64,000 bases of DNA from Ancrocorticia sp. (GTDB taxonomy: Bacteria > Actinomycetota > Actinomycetes > Actinomycetales > Actinomycetaceae), in assembly GCA_022648165.1 (NCBI GenBank), contig JALCLX010000008.1, positions 43,021 to 107,020 on the forward strand, read 5' to 3'. The notes below the pieces were generated by a model. That model was not told the DNA's origin, searched no databases, and worked only from the letters and a program-made list of their open reading frames with translations. The translations under genes and the position numbers were made by a program. This document shows positions 39,627 to 49,556 of this stretch, piece after piece (position 1 is the first letter of the stretch; each line of letters opens with the position of its first letter).

Positions 39627-41141
39627 ATGTATTGGACTATGGTGCGCCGTGAAGTATTCGGGCGGCGCCGGCAGACTACCGTGGTTGCTGCAGGCCTTGC
39701 GATTGCAATTGCGCTGGTCATCGTGGTGTCGTCCCTATCGACGGGAGTTACACAGGCGCAGGCCGAAGCCCTTGAAGGGATATATGGCGTCGGCACCGAT
39801 ATCACCGTTACTGGCGCTACAGCTGAGCCTGGCGATCAGCCAAGCCAACAGTTCGAGTTCGGCGAAAACGATGGAACGTCAACCGGCGATGGCACACAGA
39901 AACTCTCTCAATCGCGTCTGATGACAGACAGCATGCGAGGGACAATCGACGCAAGCACGGTTAACACCATTTCGCAGTTGTCCGACGTCGCCGCGGCAAC
40001 CGGTGCACTCAGCCTCACGAATACCACGTTCAGTGGCGAGTTGCCCGATTCGTCACAACGCTCGGATAACAATTCCACATCCCAGCCGGGCGATGCCCCC
40101 AGCGGCGGCATGCAAGGCGGCCCTGGCGGCCAGGGAGGCAGCTCGTTTGGGATCGATTCTTTCAGCGTGTTGGGAGTGGATCCATCTGTGACAGCTGTGG
40201 GGCCACTTTCTGGCGTAGAAGTGACCGCTGGACGCGCACTGAAATCCTCTGATTCTGGCAAGCTTGTAGCATTGGTTGATTCAACTTATGCAGACACGGA
40301 AGAACTTTCCACCGGCGACACAATCACAGTGGGCGAAAAAGATGTCACGATCGTGGGTATTGTCTCCTCCACTACCAACCAATCAGACGCAGCGGCCGAT
40401 GTTTTTCTTCCACTCAAGACGGCACAGACTCTGTCTGATTCAGGCGATGTAGTCTCCACTATCTACGTCAGTGCCGAATCGGCCTCCTCGATCAGCTCGG
40501 TCCAAGACCAGATTGAAACGGCGCTTCCTGATGCAACCGTGAGCACCCAAGCTGATCTTGCCGAACAAATCTCTGGATCACTTTCCAGCGCGGCCTCTCT
40601 CATTACCAATCTGGGGCGCTGGCTCTCGCTTATCGTATTAGTGGTCGCATTCGTCCTAGCCATCCTTCTCACCAGCTCCGGAGTGACACGGCGGCGCCGT
40701 GAGATCGGAACTCTCAAAGCGATTGGATGGTCCAACAAGCGGGTTGTGGGCCAGATCGCTGGCGAATCGCTGGCACGCGCACTCATTGGTGGGCTCGCCG
40801 GGCTCGCTTTGGGCCTGGGCGCGATCGCAATCATTAACATCGTCTCTCCCACTCTCCATACCGGTGGTGCCTCGGCGAGTGCCACGGGCATGGCAAATAT
40901 GCAAGGAGGCGGGCCAGGTGGCGGATCTGGCGGCGGTATGGGCGGTATGGGCGGTATGGGCGGCAACGCGATGAGCACGCTGGCCTCCAGCTCAGACATC
41001 ACACTCCACGCACCACTGACCATATGGATCATTCTGGCGGCCGTTGGCCTGGCAATTCTGGGAGGAATCATCGCCGGCAGCTTCGCGGCGTGGCGCGCCT
41101 CCAAGCTGAGCCCTGCCGAGGCATTACGAACCGTTGCATGA
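39627..41141 (+). CDS. MacB/FtsX-like ABC transporter permease
   Basis: 504 aa; VTRRRREIGTLKAIGWSNKRVVGQIAGESL; GGMGGMGGMGG low-complexity insert; four TM segments expected. Confidence 0.9.
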   Translation: MYWTMVRREVFGRRRQTTVVAAGLAIAIALVIVVSSLSTGVTQAQAEALEGIYGVGTDITVTGATAEPGDQPSQQFEFGENDGTSTGDGTQKLSQSRLMTDSMRGTIDASTVNTISQLSDVAAATGALSLTNTTFSGELPDSSQRSDNNSTSQPGDAPSGGMQGGPGGQGGSSFGIDSFSVLGVDPSVTAVGPLSGVEVTAGRALKSSDSGKLVALVDSTYADTEELSTGDTITVGEKDVTIVGIVSSTTNQSDAAADVFLPLKTAQTLSDSGDVVSTIYVSAESASSISSVQDQIETALPDATVSTQADLAEQISGSLSSAASLITNLGRWLSLIVLVVAFVLAILLTSSGVTRRRREIGTLKAIGWSNKRVVGQIAGESLARALIGGLAGLALGLGAIAIINIVSPTLHTGGASASATGMANMQGGGPGGGSGGGMGGMGGMGGNAMSTLASSSDITLHAPLTIWIILAAVGLAILGGIIAGSFAAWRASKLSPAEALRTVA

Positions 41142-41153
41142 GATTGGAATTCT

Positions 41154-41885
41154 ATGAGCACTACAACCCAAAACACGCCTAGCGCGGCAACGCCAGAATC
41201 GGCGCAGATACCTGCCGTGTATCGGTTGACCGACGTCAAGCGGTCATTTACTAAAGGTGGCCAGAAGATAACCCCCCTCAAGGGGATCAATTTCGAAGTG
41301 AAACACGGCGAATTCATCACGATTCAGGGGCCCACGGGCGGCGGAAAATCCACGCTGCTGCAGCTGATGGGCGCACTGGACCGCCCGACTGAAGGCCATG
41401 TACTCATCAATGGCCTGGACACCGCACTCGCGTCCAACAAAGAGCTAACGGAGCTGCGGCGCACACTCATCGGTTTTGTGTTTCAATCGTTCAATCTGCT
41501 ACCCACGCTCAGCGCCAGAGAGAACGTGAACGTGGCGCTCGAGGGCAGAGGGCTGGCTCGTGACGAACGTGAAGACAGAATCACTGCGGCACTTGCCCGC
41601 GTTGGTTTAGCGCACCGTGGTGACCACAAACCAAATGAGCTTTCTGGCGGAGAACAGCAACGCGTCGCAGTGGCGCGCGCGATCATCGCGGTGCCGCAAG
41701 TCCTGCTTGCCGATGAACCGACCGGAAACCTCGACGAAGCCATGCGAGATGACATCCTGCAATTATTTGACGACCTGAACCGCGAAGGCCTCACGATCGT
41801 GGCCGTCACGCACGATTCCGCGGTCGCCCGGAGGGCGCACCGGCCGCTTCGCCTGGATCACGGCGTCCTCAGAAGCGCCTCCTAA
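41154..41885 (+). CDS. ABC transporter ATP-binding protein (LolD/MacB-type)
   Basis: GPTGGGKSTLLQLMGALDRPTEG, NELSGGEQQRVAVARAI, VLLADEPTGNLDEAM. Confidence 0.93.
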   Translation: MSTTTQNTPSAATPESAQIPAVYRLTDVKRSFTKGGQKITPLKGINFEVKHGEFITIQGPTGGGKSTLLQLMGALDRPTEGHVLINGLDTALASNKELTELRRTLIGFVFQSFNLLPTLSARENVNVALEGRGLARDEREDRITAALARVGLAHRGDHKPNELSGGEQQRVAVARAIIAVPQVLLADEPTGNLDEAMRDDILQLFDDLNREGLTIVAVTHDSAVARRAHRPLRLDHGVLRSAS

Positions 41886-41918
41886 TCCCGCAGCCCGTTG
41901 GAGGCGCGGGGGGCGCAC

Positions 41919-41950
41919 CCGCTTTACTCAGAGCCCGCTTTACTCAGAGG
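41919..41950. repeat. 16-bp exact tandem duplication (CCCGCTTTACTCAGAG x2) across mobA stop
   Basis: Direct reading. Confidence 0.85.
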
Positions 41951-42521
41951 CAGAGAGGCACTGGAGATCCAGAGGAGTATCGACGTCGTCGGTCACTCCA
42001 GGGGGCACCATAATGCCCTCAATCGCGCCTCCATCCATAAACGCTCGTATGGACGCTCCGTGGCCGGAACCCACTGCGGCACGCCGGGAATTCAGAAATT
42101 CGAACGAATAGACCCCCACCAAAAGCTGTTGCCGCCCGGTTCCGTCCACCGCGCACACTCCCGCACCCTCCAACGGACGCCCCAGTAACACCTCAATCGC
42201 ATCTGCCGCCCGCGGCACGTCGCATGAAAGGACCGCGATCTGGGCGCGCGGTTCGCCCAACGCGTCAAGACCCGCAATCAGACCTGCTACCGGCCCACCC
42301 AAGGGTGGATCCTCCAGCGTCTGCACCACATTGCCTGGTATGTGTGCAAAGGCCGCGGCAATCGTTTCTTTCGGTGCGACGACGGCGATACGGCGTGCTC
42401 CGGCCACCGCGACGCAGGTGCGTTCAAGCAGCGTTACACCGCGCAGCCGCACCAATGCCTTGTTACGGCCAAGCCGGCGCGATGCGCCACCGGCAAGTAC
42501 GATCGCGTCGAATTCTGCCAT
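41940..42521 (-). CDS. mobA: Molybdenum cofactor guanylyltransferase-like
   Basis: FDAIVLAGGASRRLGRNKALVRL, ALGEPRAQIAVLSCDVPRA; adjacent to mod genes. Confidence 0.85.
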   Translation of the reverse strand: MAEFDAIVLAGGASRRLGRNKALVRLRGVTLLERTCVAVAGARRIAVVAPKETIAAAFAHIPGNVVQTLEDPPLGGPVAGLIAGLDALGEPRAQIAVLSCDVPRAADAIEVLLGRPLEGAGVCAVDGTGRQQLLVGVYSFEFLNSRRAAVGSGHGASIRAFMDGGAIEGIMVPPGVTDDVDTPLDLQCLSASE

Positions 42522-42618
42522 CGCCCATCCCTTCTCTGCAGCATCATACGTTTCATCCTGCAGGTTCTCCGTTGTGAAAAGGAATCAGGCCTCGCGCGAC
42601 GCGCTAGGCCTGAACGCA

Positions 42619-42687
42619 TATGCGGCATTTTTTCCGCATAATTGCAGCGTAATCGACATGTGTAACCGAAATCTGCCGCATCTGCGG
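42619..42687. promoter_or_regulatory. Candidate operators (TGCGG/CCGCA half-sites) upstream of the TOBE regulator
   Basis: TATGCGG-N8-CCGCATA (42619..42640) and CCGCATCTGCGG (42676..42687) before ATG 42704. Confidence 0.45.
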
Positions 42688-42703
42688 TGTTATAGTCACA
42701 ACC

Positions 42704-43105
42704 ATGACGGTATATCGTATCCCCCAAGCCGCAGAGCTTCTTGGGGTAAGTCAAGATACGCTACGCCGCTGGATCCACAGCGGCACACTTACAGCTGTCA
42801 CAGACGAATTGGGACGCCAAAGTGTTGACGGAGCCGAACTCGCCGCACTGGCACAGACTCGCGCAGCCCCATCGCCCCGGACCTCCGGGAATCCTTCTTC
42901 CGCACGCAATCACGCAATCGGACTGGTTACAGGAATCCTTACGGACAAGGTCATGGCACAAGTCACGATGCAATGCGGGCCGTACCGCTTTGTGTCGCTG
43001 ATGTCGCGCGAAGCAGTTGAAGATCTCGATCTTCACATAGGAGATACCGCCACCGTGGTTGTGAAAGCCACCAACGTCATCGTAGAAAAGCCCGAACTGA
43101 TCTAG
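42704..43105 (+). CDS. HTH (MerR/excisionase-type) + TOBE/Mop molybdate-binding protein
   Basis: MTVYRIPQAAELLGVSQDTLRRWIHSG then Mop-like SARNHAIGLVTGILTDKVMAQVTMQCGPYRFVSLMSREAVEDLDLHIGDTATVVVKATNVIVEK. Confidence 0.9.
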   Translation: MTVYRIPQAAELLGVSQDTLRRWIHSGTLTAVTDELGRQSVDGAELAALAQTRAAPSPRTSGNPSSARNHAIGLVTGILTDKVMAQVTMQCGPYRFVSLMSREAVEDLDLHIGDTATVVVKATNVIVEKPELI

Positions 43106-43167
43106 GGACGCATTGGAAGCCATTAAGACCACCGCACGTCTGGCTTATAGATGAAATGTAGACACAT

Positions 43168-43992
43168 ATGAAACACGCCAAACTGATAGGAGCTGCTGCA
43201 GCAGCAGCCGCCGTGTTGCTAGCTGGATGTTCGTCATCTAATTCCAGCGGGCAAGACGCCACAACTGCACCAGCCACGCAAGGTGCCAGCCGGACGGCGT
43301 CGGGAACGAACCTCTCCGGAGACCTGCAAATCTACGCTGCCGCATCGCTAAAGAATTCGTTCACGGACATTATCACCGCGTTCAATAAGGAATACCCCGA
43401 CGTCAACGTGCTACCTCCGGTGTACGACGGTTCGTCCACCTTGGTCACGCAGATTCTTGAAGGCGCCCCGGTTGACGTTTTCGCATCCGCCGATGAAGAC
43501 AACATGAAGAAGATTACGGACGAAGGCTACGAAGCCTCCGATCCCACGCTGTTTGCCTCGAACGACATCACAATCGCCGTAGAGAAAGGCAACCCCAAGG
43601 GGATCACAGGAATTCAGGACCTCACGAAATCAGGAATCTCCGTGGTGGTGTGTGCTCCTGAGGTACCGTGCGGCGCGGCAACCCAGCGCTTGTTCACCAA
43701 GGAGAATGTCAGCATCACGCCCGTGTCCGAAGAACAGAATGTCACGTCTGTGGCCACCAAGGTTGCCAACGGTGACGCAGACGCGGGCCTGATCTACCAA
43801 ACCGACGTGGAAGCCAGTGACGGAGCGCTGGAGGCAGTCGACACTCCGGTGTCCTCCGACATCACGAACTACTACCCCATCACTGCTCTGAAGGCATCCA
43901 CAAATCCCGAGGCTGCGAAGGCGTTTGTTGACTTCGTATTGTCTGATCAGGGACAAGAGATTCTCAAGGGATATGGCTTTGGCCAACCGTGA
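43168..43992 (+). CDS. modA: Molybdate ABC transporter substrate-binding protein
   Basis: Lipobox VLLAGCSSSN; LQIYAAASLKNSFTDI; ADEDNMKKI; DAGLIYQTDV. Confidence 0.93.
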   Translation: MKHAKLIGAAAAAAAVLLAGCSSSNSSGQDATTAPATQGASRTASGTNLSGDLQIYAAASLKNSFTDIITAFNKEYPDVNVLPPVYDGSSTLVTQILEGAPVDVFASADEDNMKKITDEGYEASDPTLFASNDITIAVEKGNPKGITGIQDLTKSGISVVVCAPEVPCGAATQRLFTKENVSITPVSEEQNVTSVATKVANGDADAGLIYQTDVEASDGALEAVDTPVSSDITNYYPITALKASTNPEAAKAFVDFVLSDQGQEILKGYGFGQP

Positions 43993-44788
43993 CGAATTGC
44001 GGCTGCCACCGCTGCTCAGACTCATGGCGGCGGTGGCAGCGCTCACCATTATTTTGCCGATTGCCGCATTGCTGTGGCGCGCACAATGGGGCACTTTTTT
44101 TCAGGACATCGCAACATCGTCCGCGATGAGCGCCCTGCGGCTCTCCTTCGTTACCGCATTTATCACCACCGCTATCTGCCTGCTCTTCGGCATACCACTC
44201 GCTTTCTACCTGGCGCGTTCCAACACGTGGCTCGCAACTGTCATCCGAGTGCTCATCAACTTACCTCTGGTTATGCCACCACTCGTAGGCGGCCTTGCCC
44301 TACTCATGCTCTTCGGCCGGCGCGGGATCATCGGCGGGCCGATATATGACGCCACCGGGTTCTTGCTTCCCTTTTCCACCCCGGCAGTGGTAGTTGCTCA
44401 AGTTTTCGTTGCAATGCCTTTCATGGTGATCAGCGTGGAAGGGGTGCTCCGCGGCATCGATCCAAGTTTCGCTTCCACTGCCTCATCGCTCGGTGCCACG
44501 CCGTGGACCGTCCTCCGGCGCGTCGTACTGCCACTCGCCCGGCCAGGATTGCTCGCCGGCGCGGTGCTCACCTTCGCCCGGGCACTCGGAGAATTCGGCG
44601 CCACCGCACTCTTTGCGGGGAACCGTGAAGGTATTACACAGACCATGCCGCTGGCCATATACACCGCATTTAATGGCGGCGGCGTCTCCACATCGGCTGC
44701 CATTGCCCTTGCCATCCTCCTCATGGCCGCAGCCTTCGGCATCATGATCGCCACCAAGGCGTGGTACCCGAAGAAGAAACAACCATGA
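43973..44788 (+). CDS. modB: Molybdate ABC transporter permease
   Basis: ORF 43925..44788; LPLVMPPLVGGLALLMLFGRRG, ALGEFGATALFAGN; start probably ATG 43973. Confidence 0.93.
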   Translation: MALANRDELRLPPLLRLMAAVAALTIILPIAALLWRAQWGTFFQDIATSSAMSALRLSFVTAFITTAICLLFGIPLAFYLARSNTWLATVIRVLINLPLVMPPLVGGLALLMLFGRRGIIGGPIYDATGFLLPFSTPAVVVAQVFVAMPFMVISVEGVLRGIDPSFASTASSLGATPWTVLRRVVLPLARPGLLAGAVLTFARALGEFGATALFAGNREGITQTMPLAIYTAFNGGGVSTSAAIALAILLMAAAFGIMIATKAWYPKKKQP

Positions 44789-46053
44789 ACTCCCCCAGCT
44801 CAATTACGCCATCTGACCACGAAACCAGCCACCACGCTCCCCTGCGCGATTCGCACGGCGGCGACGTCGTCGTCGACATCGCCGTTCACCAGGGCAACTT
44901 CGCCCTGCATGCCGCAACTAAATTCACTGACCAACGCATCACCGCGATCATCGGACCCAACGGCGCAGGAAAATCAACTCTCTTGGGCGCGGTGGCCGGA
45001 TTTCACAATCAACTCGACGGTTATGTGCGGCGCGGCACCACAACGCTCACCGATACTACAGTTCACCCAGCCGTGGAAGTTCCGCCGCACCTGCGCAAAA
45101 CAGTGCTATTACGCCAGAAGGCGCAACTCTTTCCGCACATGACCGTGGAGCAGAACATCGCGTTTGGGCCAACGTCGCAAGCGATGTCTCGCAAGAAAAC
45201 GAAGCAGACCGTAGACCGATGGATAAAACGGCTCAATCTGGAAGAATTCCGTGGGCGTTACCCTGCCCAGCTTTCCGGCGGGCAGCAGCAACGAGTCGCA
45301 CTCGCCCGGGCGTTCGCGGCCGGCCCGGAGACGCTGTTGTTGGACGAACCAACTGCGGCCCTCGACGTTGACGCTGCCAGGCTCTTTCGAGCCACCGTGC
45401 GCGAACTCATGGACCAGATGCCCGTCACCACCCTGCTGGTTTCACACACCATCGAGGACGTCGTGGCATTAGCGGATCATTTGCTGGTGTTGCAAGACGG
45501 GCAGATTGTGGAAAGCGGACCGGCAAGGGAGCACCTCACCCATCCCCGCAGCGCCTTCCTTGCTTCGTTTGCCGGAATCAACCGAATCAGTGGGTCGCTC
45601 TCCGGCGGGTCGCTCTCCGGCGCGGGCGCAGTATTCACCACGGAAGGTATCACACTGCACTGCGCGCCAGCCCATGAGGCGCCACGCACAGAAGCGCCCG
45701 AGCAGACCAATCAATCCGGGCCTGAAACAAACGGGGCGCGCGATTTCGCCGCAATCTCGCCGAATGCGGTGCGGATCTCGCGTTCCGCCCACACACAAGC
45801 GTCAGGAAGCGTGGGGAGCACCGCAGCAGGCATAGATACCGCAACAAGCGCAGGTAGCACCGCAACAAATACGTGGCGCACGCGCGTCACGGAACTCAAT
45901 GCGCAGCAATCTGGCTATTCTGTTACCCTCGAGCGTCCAGCCGGGCTCACGGCACACGTGGATCTGGCACAGTTCATGTCAAACCCCATCGTTGCGGGTG
46001 ACGAAGTAACAGTGCATATAGCACCAGCGGACGTGGAGGCATACCTGGGCTGA
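44785..46053 (+). CDS. modC: Molybdate ABC transporter ATP-binding protein with C-terminal TOBE domain
   Basis: IIGPNGAGKSTLLGAVAG, LSGGQQQRVALARAFA, LLLDEPTAALD; C-terminal VTVHIAPADVEAYLG. Confidence 0.92.
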   Translation: MNSPSSITPSDHETSHHAPLRDSHGGDVVVDIAVHQGNFALHAATKFTDQRITAIIGPNGAGKSTLLGAVAGFHNQLDGYVRRGTTTLTDTTVHPAVEVPPHLRKTVLLRQKAQLFPHMTVEQNIAFGPTSQAMSRKKTKQTVDRWIKRLNLEEFRGRYPAQLSGGQQQRVALARAFAAGPETLLLDEPTAALDVDAARLFRATVRELMDQMPVTTLLVSHTIEDVVALADHLLVLQDGQIVESGPAREHLTHPRSAFLASFAGINRISGSLSGGSLSGAGAVFTTEGITLHCAPAHEAPRTEAPEQTNQSGPETNGARDFAAISPNAVRISRSAHTQASGSVGSTAAGIDTATSAGSTATNTWRTRVTELNAQQSGYSVTLERPAGLTAHVDLAQFMSNPIVAGDEVTVHIAPADVEAYLG

Positions 46054-46195
46054 GCGGCAGATTGAGGATACGCTGAAGAAAATACTCCGTGTGTTCTTGG
46101 TACTCGTGCGTTCTTGGTACTCGTGCGTTCCCGGCCCGCTTGCCGTCGTCGTCGGGCGTTTGTCTACGGGTGTGTGTTTTCCTGGCTCAGCCTGG

Positions 46196-46270
46196 GTGCT
46201 TTTTCTAGCTGAGAGCGGGATTTCCGCAGTACCAAGTGCCACCCACACCCAATTTCAGCTAGAAAAGCAC
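46196..46270. repeat. Dispersed palindromic repeat, copy B
   Basis: GTGCTTTTTCTAGCTGA...TCAGCTAGAAAAGCAC terminal inverted arms (one bulge) around gagcgggatttccgcagta...ccaccc. Confidence 0.65.
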
Positions 46271-46396
46271 ACACCTGCACGCAGGACCAGACAGAAAAGC
46301 ACGCTCGGTTCCCCGTCAGAAAGAGGAAACAGATGGAGCGTCTGGTGCCGGCGTGGCCTCGGGACTGTGCAAGAAAGTGTGATGCTTCTATAGTTG

Positions 46397-47488
46397 TCAA
46401 GCGGCTTTTTTGAGTAGTTCCTTGGTGCGTGTCGGGTTTTGTTCGCTGGTGAGTGCTCGGTGGATTTTGCGGGCGAGGTAGCGTTTGAGGCAGCGTATGA
46501 TCTCGCGTTTGTTTTTGCCTTCGGCGGTGCGTTTGTCAACATAGTTCTTGGTGTCTTCGTCAAATCGCATACGGACCAGGATGACGTTGTGCAGTGCTTG
46601 GTTCAAGTGGCGGTCACCGCCCCTGTTTAAGCGTTGACGTTGAGTGTTGCCGGATGATGCGGGTATCGGGCTAGCACCGGCCAGGCAAGCGAAGGCTGCT
46701 TCTGAGTGGATACGTCCGGGGTGAGACCAGACTATGAGGAACTGGGCGGCACTGACAGGGCCAACACCGACCATTGCTCGCAACGCTGGGCTCATTGCCT
46801 GGGTGAGCGTGTCGAGAGCGTCCAGGTTCTCGTTTGCGTCCTGCCAGCCCCTGGTGATGGCGGTGGCGAGGCGTTTGGCTTCACTTCTGGCAACAGTCTG
46901 CAAATAGGTATCCGTTTCGCGTGTGCGCCAGGCACTGATCTGACGGATCTGTTTCTTAGATAAGGGGTGGCGGGCATCAACACCAAGATCGTTGGTTCGT
47001 ACTAAGGCGGTCAGAGCGTTGATCATGGCTGTAGCCTGCCGGGTCATGTGGGTCCTTGCCGCAAGCAGGATCCTTAGTGCTTGGCGTTCATCACCGCTGC
47101 GTGGAATCGTCAGCAAAGAGACGTCGATGGCCAGGGTGCGGGTAGCGATACTTGCAGCGTCGAGACAGTCACTTTTCGCTGTCCTTTTCCGGCCCCGAAC
47201 CACCAGGCGAGGAGCCTCAACAACGAGGTAGCCACCGGATTCTAAAGCTTGTCTCAGGCCCGACCCGTACGAGCTGGCTCCTTCCATCGAGACAAGCACA
47301 TCGGCGGGGGTAGTGCCTGTGCGACGCTTCACCCATGATGCGCAGCGTGCCAGGCCGGCCGGATTAGTGGGAAATGATGCGGTATCCATCTCGGCGCCGG
47401 TAGCGGCGTGAAGGATAGTGAGTGTGTGGGTGCGGGCGTGAGTATCTACTCCCACGACGTACTGGTAGGTGTATGCGACAATGTTCAT
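46397..47488 (-). mobile_element. IS110-family element; transposase CDS
   Basis: YVVGVDTHARTHTLTIL (DEDD N-terminal) and GVGPVSAAQFLIVWSHPGRIHSEAAFACLAGASPIPASSGNTQRQRLNRGGDRHLNQALHNVIL (Transposase_20); ATG at 47488; element ends not determined. Confidence 0.92.
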
Positions 47489-47853
47489 GAGCGTGTGTCC
47501 TTCCATTTCACAACCAAGAATCGGCAGTGCTGCATTGCTCTTTGGTCTGGCCTGGAAAACGCGTGCGTTCACGGGGGCAATACTGTAATGAGTCACGCTC
47601 AGCAATGAGCGGACAAGCTTCTAATCAAGCCACGAGTAAACAGGTCAGGCCATCCCAAACCCTCAGAGACGGACAAATCACACTAAAAACACGAGAACCC
47701 CCACAGGAATCCCCGGTTAGTAACTGGCTGAGCCACGCCCCTAAAAGTTTGGAACCTATCCTGCCAGCCAATCCCAGATCAGCCACCCACAAGCATTACA
47801 GTAACTGGCCCGATTCGCTGATTGGTTTGTCGGCGTGGAAGGTAGGCGAGCTG

Positions 47854-48247
47854 GGATCATCCCCGCCTGCGCGGGGAGCACGACCGGGATCACAGTGCCC
47901 GCAACAGCCGCCGCGGATCATCCCCGCCTGCGCGGGGAGCACTTCTAGTTGGGCGAGTTGCTCGCCCGCAATACGGGATCATCCCCGCCTGCGCGGGGAG
48001 CACAGAATCGGCAGGGCGAAGTGGGCAGATTCCAGCGGATCATCCCCGCCTGCGCGGGGAGCACCCGTGCCAGGAGTGTGGGTTTTATCATCGTCCGGGA
48101 TCATCCCCGCCTGCGCGGGGAGCACGGCAACCTCCACCACACGGGTATCACGCAATCAGGATCATCCCCGCCTGCGCGGGGAGCACGGGAATGCGGTCCC
48201 AGTGTTGTTGTCCGCGTACGGATCATCCCCGCCTGCGCGGGGAGCAC
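47854..48247 (-). CRISPR. Type I-E-like CRISPR array, left segment: 7 identical repeats, 33-nt spacers
   Basis: GGATCATCCCCGCCTGCGCGGGGAGCAC at 47854, 47915, 47976, 48037, 48098, 48159, 48220; 61-bp period. Transcribed strand inferred as minus (GTGCTCCCCGCGCAGGCGGGGATGATCC). Confidence 0.98.
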
Positions 48248-48311
48248 CCACTTGTCGATGACGGTTGAATAATGGTCCAGTATTGACGGTTGAAATGTAG
48301 GCCACTTCGTT

Positions 48312-49556
48312 TTGAGATGGAGTGTGTTGAGAGTGGAAGATTGGGCTGAGATTCGTCGTTTGTCGGTGGCTGAGGGTTTATCGGGGCGGTGTATTGCTCG
48401 TCGTCTTGGTGTTTCGCGTGTGACGGTTGCTCGGGCGTTGGCTCAGGATAGGCCACCGAAGTATGACAGGGCGCGTAGGCCTTCGATTGTGGATCCGTAT
48501 GTTGACCAGATGCGAGTGTTGTTGGCGGAGTATCCGAAGATGCCGGCGACGGTTTTGGCGGAGCGTGTGGGTTTCAATGATGGTCGGTGTACGACGGTGT
48601 TTCGTCAGCGTGTGGCAGTGGTGAAAGCCGAGTTGGGGATGGTTGACCCGGCGGATCGGTTGGTGTTCGCCCCGGGTGAGCAGTTCCAGTGTGACTTGTG
48701 GTTTCCTGGGAAGGTTGTCGGGGAGCAGGGATTGTCTTATCCGGTGGTCACGATGATCGCGTGTTACTCGCGGCGTTTGGAGGCGGTGATGATCCCCTCG
48801 CGGGTGTGTGGGGATATTTTGTCGGGGATGAACGTGTTGCTGACACGTTTTGATGGTTTACCTAAAGCCTTGTTGTGGGATAACGAGGCTGGGCTGGTGT
48901 CGGGGCATCGGTTGATTGCCCAGAGTGCTGGGTGGGCTGGTGCTTTAGGTGTGAAGGTGAAACTGGCCAAACCACGTGATCCGGAGACGAAGGGTCGTAT
49001 TGAGCGAGCTAACGGTTATCTGGGGACGTCGTTTCTTCCTGGGCGTAGATTCGCTTCGATTGAGGATTTCAATACTCAGCTTGAGTCCTGGTTGAGCCAG
49101 AAGGCGAATCATCGCACGGTGCGTGCGTTAGGGTATACGCCCTACCAGGTGTGGGATCACGACTATGAGAAGCTGATCCGTTTGCCTGATCTTCTTCCTG
49201 CGGCAGGCTTGCAGGCTTCTACGCGTTTAGGGCGTGATTACTATGTGCGTCTCGATAGTGCGGATTACTCGGTTGATCCGCATGCGATTGGACGCATTGT
49301 CGATGTTCACGGGTCTTTGGATCGTGTGCGTGTCACATGTGAGGGGCGGGTGGTAGCAGATCACAAGCGGTGTTTCTGTAAGGGAAGCGTGGTTTGTGGC
49401 CCGGCTCATGTGCAAAGCGCGAAAGCATTGCGGGAAAACTTTCAAGCGGCAAGCAGGGCTAATACCCGAACATATGATGCTGTCAGCCAGGTGGCTCAAG
49501 CAGATCTTGCTTCCTATGACACCTTGTGGGATCAGACAAGGAAGGCCGCCCGATGA
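48312..49556 (+). CDS. istA: IS21-family transposase IstA
   Basis: HTH then rve core (QFQCDLWFPG...LLWDNEAG...TKGRIERANGYL). Confidence 0.92.
   Translation: MRWSVLRVEDWAEIRRLSVAEGLSGRCIARRLGVSRVTVARALAQDRPPKYDRARRPSIVDPYVDQMRVLLAEYPKMPATVLAERVGFNDGRCTTVFRQRVAVVKAELGMVDPADRLVFAPGEQFQCDLWFPGKVVGEQGLSYPVVTMIACYSRRLEAVMIPSRVCGDILSGMNVLLTRFDGLPKALLWDNEAGLVSGHRLIAQSAGWAGALGVKVKLAKPRDPETKGRIERANGYLGTSFLPGRRFASIEDFNTQLESWLSQKANHRTVRALGYTPYQVWDHDYEKLIRLPDLLPAAGLQASTRLGRDYYVRLDSADYSVDPHAIGRIVDVHGSLDRVRVTCEGRVVADHKRCFCKGSVVCGPAHVQSAKALRENFQAASRANTRTYDAVSQVAQADLASYDTLWDQTRKAAR

Noticed and set aside
40920-40970. GGCGGTATGG tandem repeat in the ABC permease as a regulatory repeat
   Set aside because: In-frame coding low-complexity (GGMGGMGGMGG) loop; ordinary for this type of permease
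40463-41320. 285-aa antisense ORF over the ABC permease (PPIPPIPPIPPPDPPPGPP)
   Set aside because: Mirror of the Gly-Met-rich coding repeat; no independent coding evidence
42522-42703. Possible Moco riboswitch between mobA and the TOBE gene (hairpin TCAGGCCT...AGGCCTGA at 42585..42613)
   Set aside because: Hairpin is real but I could not recognise the conserved Moco RNA core by eye; needs Infernal/Rfam search
46088-46135. ttcttggtactcgtgcg direct repeat downstream of modC as a small CRISPR
   Set aside because: Two adjacent copies only, no spacer; simple tandem duplication
47527-48272. ORFs 47527..48261 and 47949..48272 with repeated DHPRLRGEH / GSSPPARGA / IIPACAGST peptides
   Set aside because: These are CRISPR repeats translated in different frames, a well-known annotation artefact
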